64,000 nt of DNA from Tellurirhabdus rosea (GTDB lineage: Bacteria; Bacteroidota; Bacteroidia; Cytophagales; Spirosomataceae): positions 4,033,501 through 4,097,500 of the forward strand of contig NZ_CP111085.1 of NCBI RefSeq assembly GCF_026278345.1. The letters run 5' to 3'. The notes beneath the pieces are model-generated. The model saw only the letters and a list, made by a program, of their open reading frames with translations. It was not told the origin of the DNA and made no database searches. The translations under genes and the position numbers were made by a program. Below, in pieces: positions 56,915 through 64,000 of the stretch (positions are counted from its first letter, which is position 1; each line of letters opens with the position of its first letter).

Positions 56915-58486
56915 ATGATTATCCAGAAAAATACCCGCCTGCTGAAAGGTCTGTTCGGTGGAATGGCGGTGGCGTCGGTGCTGACCTTTGGTGGCTGTAC
57001 GGACAAATTCGAAGAGCTCAACACCAACCAGACCAAGCTCACCACGCTTGGCACGAACGAATATCCGTATCTGTTCTCCAAGGCGCAGTCGGCTTCTTCC
57101 TACGCTTTCTGGCGGTATCAGGTCGCCCAGAACCTCTTTGCAGACTTGTATTCGCAGTATTTTGCCACCACGGCCACCTATTTTCCGTCCGACCGCTACG
57201 TCCTGCGGATGGACTGGCTCCAGTGGCACTGGCAGCCGATCTACACGGAAGTGGTGCCCCAGTTGAAAACGCTGCTGGACCAGACCGATAAGGCTTCGTC
57301 CGAAAACGCCCTGGCCAGCATCATGTGGGTGTACACCTTCCACCGGGTAACCGATTATTACGGCCCGATCCCGTATTTCAAAGCGGGTGAACCGGCCAAA
57401 ACGGTCGCCTATGACGCCCAGGACAAGATCTACGACGATTTCTTCAAACGGCTGGACGCCGCGGTCAAGGTGCTGAACGGCAAAAAGTCCGAAAAGCCGT
57501 ACGGCAAGTTTGACCTCATTTACGCCGGGGATGTCAACAAATGGATCAAGTTTGCCAACACGCTTCGCCTGCGGCTGGCTCTGCGTATCTCGAAGGCAGA
57601 CCCCGCCCGCGCCAAAACAGAGGCAGAAGCCGCCGTGGCCGGAGGCGTCATGGCCGATGTCGAGGACGATGCGCTGATGGTAAAATCGCTGGCAGGCTCG
57701 GATTTCAACGGACTCTCGGGCATTTCGGTCTGGAACGAGTTCCGGATGTCGGCTTCCATGGAATCGGTGCTGAAAGGCTACCAGGACCCGCGGATGGGCA
57801 TCTACTTCCAGCCGGCCAGCGGAACCAAAACCTACGAAGGGCTGCGCAACGGCCTGACACCCGCCCAGTTGAACCAGCCCGCCAACTCGAACGACAACAA
57901 CTCGAACGTCGGCACGCGCTGGGTAGCGGGCAGCGGCTCGGCCTGGCAGGGCCAGCAGACCACTCCGCAGGACGTGATGCACGCGGCGGAGGCGTATTTC
58001 CTCCGCGCCGAGGGTGCCCTCAACGGCTGGAGCATGGGCGGCACCGCCAAGGACCTGTACGAAAAAGGCATCGAAGTTTCCATGAAGCAGTGGGGCTTCT
58101 CCGGCGCGGCCGTGCAGGCGTACATCAACAGCACGAGCACCCCGATTGCTCCGGGCGACGGCCTCAATTCACCGGCCATGTCGAACATCCCCGTCCGGTG
58201 GGGCAGCACGGTGGCCATGCAGCGGGAGCAGATCGGGACGCAGAAATGGCTGGCGCTCTACCCCGACGGGCTCGAAGCCTGGGCCGAATTCCGCCGGTCG
58301 CGCTACCCGAAACTGTACCCGGTGGCCAACAGCGACAATTCGGATGTACCCGTGGGCGGTGTGCTGCGCCGGATTCCGTTCCTCGATCTGGAGAAGCAGA
58401 CCAATGCGGCCGCGGTCAAGGACGCCGAAAAGCTGCTGAACGGACCCGACAAGGCGAATACGCCGCTGTGGTGGGATAAAAACTAA
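56915..58486 (+). CDS. SusD/RagB-family outer-membrane nutrient-binding lipoprotein
   Basis: 523 residues, ATG start. Lipobox LTFGGC (Cys28). It begins TDKFEELNTNQTKLTT, as in the SusD-like group with short loops (SusD_2 type). TPR-like helical segments lie at about 120-300 (VYTFHRVTDYYGPIPYFKAG, KWIKFANTLRLRLALRISKADPARA). ALYPDGLEAWAEFRRSRYPKLYPV is the C-terminal signature of the group. It follows SusC by 23 nt and is followed by a terminator. Confidence 0.95.
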   Translation: MIIQKNTRLLKGLFGGMAVASVLTFGGCTDKFEELNTNQTKLTTLGTNEYPYLFSKAQSASSYAFWRYQVAQNLFADLYSQYFATTATYFPSDRYVLRMDWLQWHWQPIYTEVVPQLKTLLDQTDKASSENALASIMWVYTFHRVTDYYGPIPYFKAGEPAKTVAYDAQDKIYDDFFKRLDAAVKVLNGKKSEKPYGKFDLIYAGDVNKWIKFANTLRLRLALRISKADPARAKTEAEAAVAGGVMADVEDDALMVKSLAGSDFNGLSGISVWNEFRMSASMESVLKGYQDPRMGIYFQPASGTKTYEGLRNGLTPAQLNQPANSNDNNSNVGTRWVAGSGSAWQGQQTTPQDVMHAAEAYFLRAEGALNGWSMGGTAKDLYEKGIEVSMKQWGFSGAAVQAYINSTSTPIAPGDGLNSPAMSNIPVRWGSTVAMQREQIGTQKWLALYPDGLEAWAEFRRSRYPKLYPVANSDNSDVPVGGVLRRIPFLDLEKQTNAAAVKDAEKLLNGPDKANTPLWWDKN

Positions 58487-58501
58487 TGTCCCGACGAAAG
58501 G

Positions 58502-58532
58502 AAAACGGGCAGCTCAAAACTGCCCGTTTTTT
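58502..58532 (+). terminator. Rho-independent terminator after SusD
   Basis: AAAACGGGCAG (58502-58512) pairs with CTGCCCGTTTT (58520-58530), continuing in six Ts. It lies 15 nt past the SusD stop. It also shows that the start of the next gene must be downstream. Confidence 0.92.
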
Positions 58533-58575
58533 ATTAGATTCATCATTCTTTGCCCATTCATTACCCCGTGGTTGT

Positions 58576-61500
58576 ATGAATTGCCTTCGCCGTTTGGCCC
58601 TTGCCGGTCTTGTTTGTCTGATGGCTGGCTGCCGGGAGCCCGATACGCTTTTTGAAAAAATGTCGGCTTCCAAAACCAACGTCCGTTTTGCCAATTACCT
58701 CGAAGAGTCGCCGGATTTCAACGTGCTCAAGTACGGCTACTTTTACAACGGCGGCGGCATCGGGGCGGGGGATTTCAACAACGACGGCCGGATTGATCTG
58801 TATTTTAGCGGCAACCTGTCGGCCAACCGACTGTACCTCAACCAGGGCGATTTCACCTTTGAAGACATTACCGAAAAGGCGGGCGTGGCGGCGGCCGATG
58901 GCTGGAACACCGGCGTTTCGGTCGTGGACATCAACGCTGACGGCTGGCTGGATATCTACGTGTGCCGTTCGGCCGCGCAGAACCCCAAACTCCGCCGGAA
59001 CCTGCTGTTCATCAACAACAAAAATCTGACCTTTACCGAAAAAGCCGCCTACTACGGCCTCGACGACCCGGCCTATTCCACCCAGGCGGCCTTTTTCGAC
59101 TACGACCGCGACGGCGACCTGGACTGTTTTCTGCTGAACCATTCCGTTCAGGAATACGCCGGGTTCAGCCGGGCCATCGCCGATTTCAAGCAGCAGCAGA
59201 ACCCCGATTACGGCAGCCGACTGTACCGCAATGACAACGGGCATTTCACCGACAGAACGGCTGAGGCCGGGCTGATTTCAAACGTACTGAGCTTCGGGCT
59301 GGGCGTGGCCGTTTCGGATTTTAACAACGACGGCTGGCTGGACCTGTACGTTTCCAACGATTATAACGAAAACGATTACCTCTACCTGAACCAGCAAAAC
59401 GGGCAGTTTCGGGAGGCCGTTCGCGAGTCGATGGGGCATACGTCGCTGTACTCTATGGGCTCTGATGCGGCGGATGTGAACAACGACGGCCGGATGGATT
59501 TGCTCACGCTCGACATGCTGCCCGAACGGAACGAACGGCTCAAGCTGACCTCCGGGGACGATAATTACGACAAATACCAGTTGCTGCTCAGGGCCGGTTT
59601 TCACCACCAGACCATGCGGAACATGCTTCAGCTGAACCTGGGCAACCAGCCGGGCACGTCGCCCGTAGCGACGCCTGCTTTCGGCGAAATCGGGCAACTG
59701 GCGGGCATTTCCAACACCGACTGGAGCTGGGCGGGCCTTTTTGCCGATCTGGACAACGACGGCTGGAAGGACCTGTTCATCACCAACGGCTACGCCCGAG
59801 ATTACACGAACATGGAGTTTCTGAAATTCACGATGGACGAACAGTTGCAGGCCCGCACCACCGGGAAGCCGTCCGATCCGATGGCGGTCATTGCCAAAAT
59901 GCCGTCGATCAGCGAACCCAACTACATCTTCCGTAACCGGGGCGGCCACGCGTTTGAAAACAAAGTTGCCGACTGGGGATTTTCGGAGCCGACCCAATCC
60001 AACGGGGCCGCGTACGCCGACCTGGACAACGACGGGGATCAGGATCTGGTGGTCAATAACGTCAACGCCGAAGCGGGCATTTACCGGAACCTGTCCGACA
60101 AAAAAATCGGCAATCAGCAGCTGACCGTCCGGCTCGAAGGCCCGCCGGCCAAACGAATCGGGGCCCGGATCGAGGTCCTGACCGACCGCGGCGCGCAGTA
60201 TCAGGAGGTTGCGCCGGTCCGCGGTTTCCAGTCGTCGATGGACGGCCCGCTGGTATTCGGACTGGGGAAAACGGCGCAGGTTAAACGGGTGAAGATCGTC
60301 TGGTCGGACGGCAAAACGGAAAGCCGGTCCGCTCTGGCCGCCAGCCAGTCCCAGACCTTTCGCTACGCAGACGCCGGCCCCGCCGCAAAATCCCGTTCTT
60401 CCGACGCTTCGGAACTCATCGAGGCCATTCCGGCCCGGCTCCCGTTTACGCACCAGACCGACAGCCTGAACGATTACAAAATCCAGCCGCTGCTGCCGCA
60501 CGCGCTTTCCGGCGTTGGGCCGTGTCTGGCAACCGGCGATGCCAACGGCGACGGATTTCCGGACATTTTTGTCGGCGGCGGACCGGGGCAGGCCGGACAG
60601 GTTTTTCTGGGACAGGTAAACGGCTGGAAAGCGGTGCCGCAGCCTGCGCTGGTCCGCGATGCTCCGGCGACGGACGCCGATGCGGTCTGGCTGGATGCCG
60701 ACGGAGACCGGGATGCCGATTTGCTCGTCGTCAGTGCGGGGTATCAACTGCCCGCCAACGACCCGCTTCTCCAGCCCCGGCTTTATCTGAACAACGGAAA
60801 GGGCATCTTGTCGAAAGCGGCTTTGCCCGATCTGCGCCTGAGTGCGTCCTGTGTACGGGCGGCCGATGCCGACGGCGATGGCGATGCGGACGTGTTCATC
60901 GGGGCGCGGGTGACGCCCGGCCGTTTTCCGGACGCCCCGCCCAGCGTTTTTCTGCAAAACGACGGGAAAGGCCGGTTTACGTCCGTCGCCGACCCGGCCC
61001 TGCGTACGCTCGGCATGGTGACGGATGCCCGCTGGGTTTTGCTGGGTGCCAACCGGAAACCGGCCCTGGTGACGGCCGCGGAGTTTGGCCGTATCCGGCT
61101 GTTCGAATTTGCCAGTAACCGGTTTCAGGAGAAGAAAGACCACTTCCCGGCGGTGTCCGGCTGCTGGACCCAACTGCTGGCCGAGGATCTGGACGGCGAT
61201 GGCGACCCGGACCTGGTGGCCGGCAACATGGGCCTCAATTCGCAGCTGCGGGCGGCTCCCGAAACCCCGGTGAAACTGCTGGGCATGGAAATCGAAAACC
61301 GCCTCGTGCCCGTGCTGGCTACCTACGAAAACGGCCGGCTGTTCCCCTTCTACGCCCGCGACGAAATGCTCGACCAGTTTACGCTGCTGCGCAAAAAGTA
61401 CCCGGATTATCTCCAGTTCGCCAAAGCCGAAATGGCCGAGGTGGAGTCAGGCACGACGGCCAAACCGGTCATTCAGGCGGAGGCGGGTGAACTGCGGTCG

Positions 61501-61884
61501 ATGGTATTCTGGAATGAAAACGGCACGTTTAAAGCCGAACCGCTGCTGCCGGACGTACAGACCGCGCCCGTTTATGCCCTCGCCGCCGTGGATTTAGACG
61601 GAAACGGGCATAAAGACCTCATTCTGGGCGGAAATCAGCTCCGCAACCGGGTGCGCTTCGGCAACTTCGACGCCAACCGGGGGCAGGTCCTGCTCAATAG
61701 CGGGAAACGGCAGTTCGCCTTCCTGACGCCCGCGCAATCCGGCCTCTGGTGGTCCGGGGCTGTCCGGTCGCTGGCGGTGGTCCGAAACGCCGGGGCAGCG
61801 TATCTGCTGGCCGGACTAACCGGGCAACCCGTCCAGGCGTACCGGCTCGGGAAACGGACGAACCCGGAAGGTAACCGCCGGTAG
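58576..61884 (+). CDS. VCBS/FG-GAP and ASPIC-UnbV (CRTAC1-like) lipoprotein
   Basis: 1102 residues from ATG at 58576 (MNCLRRLALAGLVCLMAGC, Cys19 lipobox). A frame starting at 58486 would translate the terminator and is rejected. Many calcium-binding-type repeats (GDFNNDGRIDLYFSGN, DINADGWLDIYVC, DFNNDGWLDLYVSND, DLDNDGDQDLVVNN) form integrin-like propellers at about 60-460 and 640-1060. Between them is an ASPIC/UnbV segment (QLTVRLEGPPAKRIGARIEV; VHR-like PVRGFQSSMDGPLVFGLG). Such proteins often follow SusC/SusD in Cytophagales. Their role is unknown; surface or periplasmic binding is plausible. Confidence 0.9.
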   Translation: MNCLRRLALAGLVCLMAGCREPDTLFEKMSASKTNVRFANYLEESPDFNVLKYGYFYNGGGIGAGDFNNDGRIDLYFSGNLSANRLYLNQGDFTFEDITEKAGVAAADGWNTGVSVVDINADGWLDIYVCRSAAQNPKLRRNLLFINNKNLTFTEKAAYYGLDDPAYSTQAAFFDYDRDGDLDCFLLNHSVQEYAGFSRAIADFKQQQNPDYGSRLYRNDNGHFTDRTAEAGLISNVLSFGLGVAVSDFNNDGWLDLYVSNDYNENDYLYLNQQNGQFREAVRESMGHTSLYSMGSDAADVNNDGRMDLLTLDMLPERNERLKLTSGDDNYDKYQLLLRAGFHHQTMRNMLQLNLGNQPGTSPVATPAFGEIGQLAGISNTDWSWAGLFADLDNDGWKDLFITNGYARDYTNMEFLKFTMDEQLQARTTGKPSDPMAVIAKMPSISEPNYIFRNRGGHAFENKVADWGFSEPTQSNGAAYADLDNDGDQDLVVNNVNAEAGIYRNLSDKKIGNQQLTVRLEGPPAKRIGARIEVLTDRGAQYQEVAPVRGFQSSMDGPLVFGLGKTAQVKRVKIVWSDGKTESRSALAASQSQTFRYADAGPAAKSRSSDASELIEAIPARLPFTHQTDSLNDYKIQPLLPHALSGVGPCLATGDANGDGFPDIFVGGGPGQAGQVFLGQVNGWKAVPQPALVRDAPATDADAVWLDADGDRDADLLVVSAGYQLPANDPLLQPRLYLNNGKGILSKAALPDLRLSASCVRAADADGDGDADVFIGARVTPGRFPDAPPSVFLQNDGKGRFTSVADPALRTLGMVTDARWVLLGANRKPALVTAAEFGRIRLFEFASNRFQEKKDHFPAVSGCWTQLLAEDLDGDGDPDLVAGNMGLNSQLRAAPETPVKLLGMEIENRLVPVLATYENGRLFPFYARDEMLDQFTLLRKKYPDYLQFAKAEMAEVESGTTAKPVIQAEAGELRSMVFWNENGTFKAEPLLPDVQTAPVYALAAVDLDGNGHKDLILGGNQLRNRVRFGNFDANRGQVLLNSGKRQFAFLTPAQSGLWWSGAVRSLAVVRNAGAAYLLAGLTGQPVQAYRLGKRTNPEGNRR

Positions 61885-61894
61885 GAGGGCGGAT

Positions 61895-62449
61895 TTAGAG
61901 CGTCCGCGGCTCCCAGGTCACCTCCTCGGCGCCAAGCTCCTGCGCCATTTTGCGGCTCAGCACAAACAGGTAGTCCGAAAGCCGGTTGAGGTACTGAATC
62001 ACCAGCGGATCGACCGGCTCCGTTTCCGAGAGCGTGATGACCAGTCGTTCGGCCCGGCGGCAGACCGTGCGGGCTAGGTGGCAGAACGATACGGCCTGGT
62101 GTCCGCCCGGGAGCACGAATTTTCGCAGTTCGGGCAGTTCGGCATCCAGGGCATCCATCGCTTGTTCGAGCCGCTCAATATCCGCTTCCACGATGGCGGG
62201 CATGGGCTTTTTGATGGTTTTTTCGGGGTCGGTAGCCAGCTCCGCGCCGACCGTAAACAGACGGTCCTGAATTTCCTTGAGCAATTCCCGGCGGCTTTCG
62301 TTGACGGGCTGGTCGCGGACAAGGCCGATGTAGGAATTCAGTTCATCGACGGTGCCGTAGGTGTCAATCCGCAGGGCGCCTTTGCTGACGCGCGTTCCGC
62401 CGATGAGGGAAGTCTGGCCTTTATCTCCGGTTTTGGTGTAAATCTTCAT
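61895..62449 (-). CDS. Cob(I)yrinic acid a,c-diamide adenosyltransferase (PduO type)
   Basis: 184 residues, ATG start. N-terminal MKIYTKTGDKGQTSLIGGTRVSK is the ATP-binding signature. Further family landmarks are VDELNSYIGLVRD, LPGGHQAVSFCHLARTVCRRAERL and YLNRLSDYLFVLSRKM. The enzyme adds the adenosyl group to reduced cobalamin. It lies 10 nt from the convergent VCBS gene without a terminator. No cobalamin riboswitch is seen upstream. Confidence 0.95.
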   Translation of the reverse strand: MKIYTKTGDKGQTSLIGGTRVSKGALRIDTYGTVDELNSYIGLVRDQPVNESRRELLKEIQDRLFTVGAELATDPEKTIKKPMPAIVEADIERLEQAMDALDAELPELRKFVLPGGHQAVSFCHLARTVCRRAERLVITLSETEPVDPLVIQYLNRLSDYLFVLSRKMAQELGAEEVTWEPRTL

Positions 62450-62469
62450 AAAACAGTCGGGTTAATCAA

Positions 62470-62635
62470 TAAGTGGTAAGTGGCAAGCGGTCGCCGCTGC
62501 GGTCGTAAGTCGTGACAAGGGGCGAAGCGGTAAAGTTCAGCATTAATGTGCAACCGCAAAAATGCATAATCGCGGCGTCGGGCCGCATGCGCCTTAAAGA
62601 CTTACGCCTTACGCCTTACGACTTACGACTTCCTT
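62470..62635. repeat. Inverted repeat in a divergent gap, GTCGTAA/GCGTAAG units
   Basis: The left part (62470-62515) has AAGTGGTAAGTGGCAAGCGGTCGCCGCTGCGGTCGTAAGTCGTGAC. The right part (62590-62633) is built of ACTTACGCCTTACGCCTTACGACTTACGAC, complementary to GTCGTAAG units. The core GCGGTCGCCGCTGCGG matches the other GCGG-type cores. It is located between the starts of two divergent genes, so it cannot serve only as a terminator. Confidence 0.8.
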
Positions 62636-62688
62636 AACTAACTTTGCACCCCCGAACGGGTTACCCCGCCGGTTAACTAATCGATTTC

Positions 62689-63198
62689 ATGAAAGTAAGT
62701 ACTTTTGCCATTAAACTGTGGCGCTGGGTTTCCATGCTGGCTTTTGCGGCTGTGCTGACCTATACGTACAGCAATTTCGACCAGAATGTTGCCGTTCATT
62801 TTACTCCGCAGAAACAACCCGATGCCTTTCTCCAGCGGGATGTCCTCTTTTATATCTGTGTTGCCATTTTTCTGGTTACCAATACGCTGGTGGGTCTGGT
62901 CGCGCGTCTGTTTCCCCGGGTTCCAAGCGCGGCGCTGCCAATTCCGAATCAAAATCTCTGGGCCGGGCACCGCACGCAGCTGAACGAGCTGACTCAGAAC
63001 TGGTTTTACGCCCTGATGGCCGCCATCAACACCGTGATGGCCCTGGCTCTCTGGGTGCTGGGTCAGTTGAACAAGCAGCTCGGCAATTCGGCGCTGGGCG
63101 GCCACGAATGGCTGCTGCCGGTTTGTACGCTGATTTTTGCCATCGTCATCGTGGCCCTGCCCATCCGACTGATGATGAAACCCGCCAACGAGGAGTAA
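62689..63198 (+). CDS. Four-helix membrane protein upstream of queA
   Basis: 169 residues, ATG start. Helices at about 10-28, 50-72, 105-125 and 142-162. Loop segments include NFDQNVAVHFTPQKQPDAFLQRDVLFY and NQNLWAGHRTQLNELTQNWFYALM. No family recognised. It ends 8 nt before queA, so both form an operon. Confidence 0.75.
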   Translation: MKVSTFAIKLWRWVSMLAFAAVLTYTYSNFDQNVAVHFTPQKQPDAFLQRDVLFYICVAIFLVTNTLVGLVARLFPRVPSAALPIPNQNLWAGHRTQLNELTQNWFYALMAAINTVMALALWVLGQLNKQLGNSALGGHEWLLPVCTLIFAIVIVALPIRLMMKPANEE

Positions 63199-63206
63199 GC
63201 CGACCT

Positions 63207-64000
63207 ATGTCCGACCTAACGCTTCATCAGTTTCAATACGACCTGCCGGACGAACGCATTGCCCGTTTTCCCCTGCCGCAGCGCGATCAGTCGAAGCTGC
63301 TGGTGTACAAAAGCGGCGCTATTCAGCACCGGCAGTTTGTCAGCCTGCCCGACGAGTTGCCCGCCGACAGCCTGCTGGTTTTCAACAATACCAAAGTGAT
63401 TCCGGCCCGCGTGCACTTCCAGCGCGCGTCGGGGGCCGTTATTGAACTGTTTCTGCTGAATCCGGCTCCCGCCGACCGCCTCGTGACCGAGGCAATGGAC
63501 GACCGCGGGAGCAGCGTCTGGGAATGCATGATTGGCAACCGCAAACGCTGGAAAGACGGCGAAACCCTGACCCGGCGGTTTTGGGTGGATGGCCGCGAAA
63601 CCGAACTGACCGTTTCCTGGCACGATGCCGGACAGTCGCAGGTCTGTTTCCGCTGGACCCCGGCCGACGAGTCGTTTGCCGCCATTTTACACGAAGCCGG
63701 TAAAATTCCGCTGCCGCCGTACCTGAAACGCGAAGCCGAGGAAGCCGATAAGGAAACCTACCAGACCGTTTACAGCCGCATCGAAGGGGCCGTCGCCGCG
63801 CCGACCGCCGGATTGCATTTTACGCCCGCCGTTCTGGACGACCTGGCGGCGAAGGGTTTCAAAACCGACTACCTCACCCTTCACGTGGGGGCCGGTACGT
63901 TTCAGCCCATCAAGACCACCGATGTCCGGCAGCACCTGATGCATACCGAACAGGTGGTTTATACGGAAGAAAACCTGCGGACGCTTCTGGCCCACGACGG
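63207..64000 (+). CDS. queA: tRNA preQ1(34) S-adenosylmethionine ribosyltransferase-isomerase, 3' end outside window
   Basis: ATG at 63207; 264 codons are visible. The N-terminus LHQFQYDLPDERIARFPLPQRDQSKLLV is the QueA signature. SLLVFNNTKVIPAR, GKIPLPPYLKR, YQTVYSRIEGAVAAPTAGLHFT and LTLHVGAGTFQPIKTTDV are all family landmarks. It forms epoxyqueuosine on tRNA by transferring the ribosyl part of SAM. Confidence 0.96.
   Translation, partial: MSDLTLHQFQYDLPDERIARFPLPQRDQSKLLVYKSGAIQHRQFVSLPDELPADSLLVFNNTKVIPARVHFQRASGAVIELFLLNPAPADRLVTEAMDDRGSSVWECMIGNRKRWKDGETLTRRFWVDGRETELTVSWHDAGQSQVCFRWTPADESFAAILHEAGKIPLPPYLKREAEEADKETYQTVYSRIEGAVAAPTAGLHFTPAVLDDLAAKGFKTDYLTLHVGAGTFQPIKTTDVRQHLMHTEQVVYTEENLRTLLAHD

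Noticed and set aside
58486..58575. N-terminal extension of the VCBS lipoprotein beginning at the SusD stop
   Set aside because: It translates a terminator hairpin. The lipoprotein signal begins at 58576.
2626..62635. CRISPR array
   Set aside because: The tandem units are only 7-8 bp, have no unique spacers of constant size, and are arranged as inverted, not direct, repeats. No cas genes are present.

Overview
The window reads as chromosomal DNA of a GC-rich Bacteroidota, most probably a member of the Cytophagales (Spirosomaceae-like). The signs are a SusC/SusD pair, a type IX secretion C-terminal sorting domain, several DUF1080 and VCBS/ASPIC lipoproteins, Bacteroidota-type promoters (TAnnTTTG at -7) and strongly GC-rich third codon positions. 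The GC-rich third positions also create long spurious antisense frames. I see no phage, insertion sequence, CRISPR array, rRNA or tRNA. The genus assignment is inference.

Layout. 1-5 kb: secreted proteins (VPS10-like propeller, T9SS cargo, DUF1080), two related disordered proteins and a Crp/Fnr regulator. 5-12.5 kb: an SDR, a MarR-MFS pair and a divergent tripartite efflux operon (ABC ATPase, HlyD adaptor, FtsX permease, TolC). 12.5-18.5 kb: a secreted propeller lipoprotein, DoxX and MFS membrane proteins overlapping tail to tail, ChaN and an OmpA-family protein. 18.5-23.4 kb: two DUF1080 proteins and a propeller-cytochrome c fusion, probably sugar oxidation and hydrolysis in the periplasm. 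23.4-28.2 kb: a tiny KGG protein, DUF2911, acyl-CoA dehydrogenase, a YheT hydrolase and an AT-rich MntA-HepT toxin-antitoxin pair whose HepT frame carries two in-frame TGA codons. 28.2-31.3 kb: the whole phosphorylated serine pathway in two genes, a SerB-SerA fusion and SerC. 31.4-37 kb: a signalling block of H-NOX nitric-oxide sensor, hybrid histidine kinase with HPt, sigma-54 response regulator, and a receiver domain fused to an exopolysaccharide-priming sugar transferase. 37-53.4 kb: mostly housekeeping (M13 peptidase, spore-photoproduct-lyase-like radical SAM, YgiC/YgiB-like pair, Cpn10-like protein, YidD, Lgt, BamA-like barrel, IlvE) with several unknowns. 53.5-61.9 kb: SusC-SusD plus a large VCBS/ASPIC lipoprotein. 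The right end holds a PduO-type adenosyltransferase, a small membrane protein and the start of queA.

Two things stand out. First, nearly every larger intergenic gap contains a long imperfect inverted repeat. Its arms are built from short tandem units of about 7-8 bp that carry TAA or TGA, and a small set of GC-rich cores is shared between copies with different arms. About eighteen copies occur here; several supply the stop codon of the adjacent gene and one runs into a signal-peptide coding sequence. I do not recognise this modular class as a named family. Second, the H-NOX/hybrid kinase/sigma-54 regulator/REC-sugar transferase block looks like a gas-sensing phosphorelay with a direct enzymatic output in polysaccharide synthesis.
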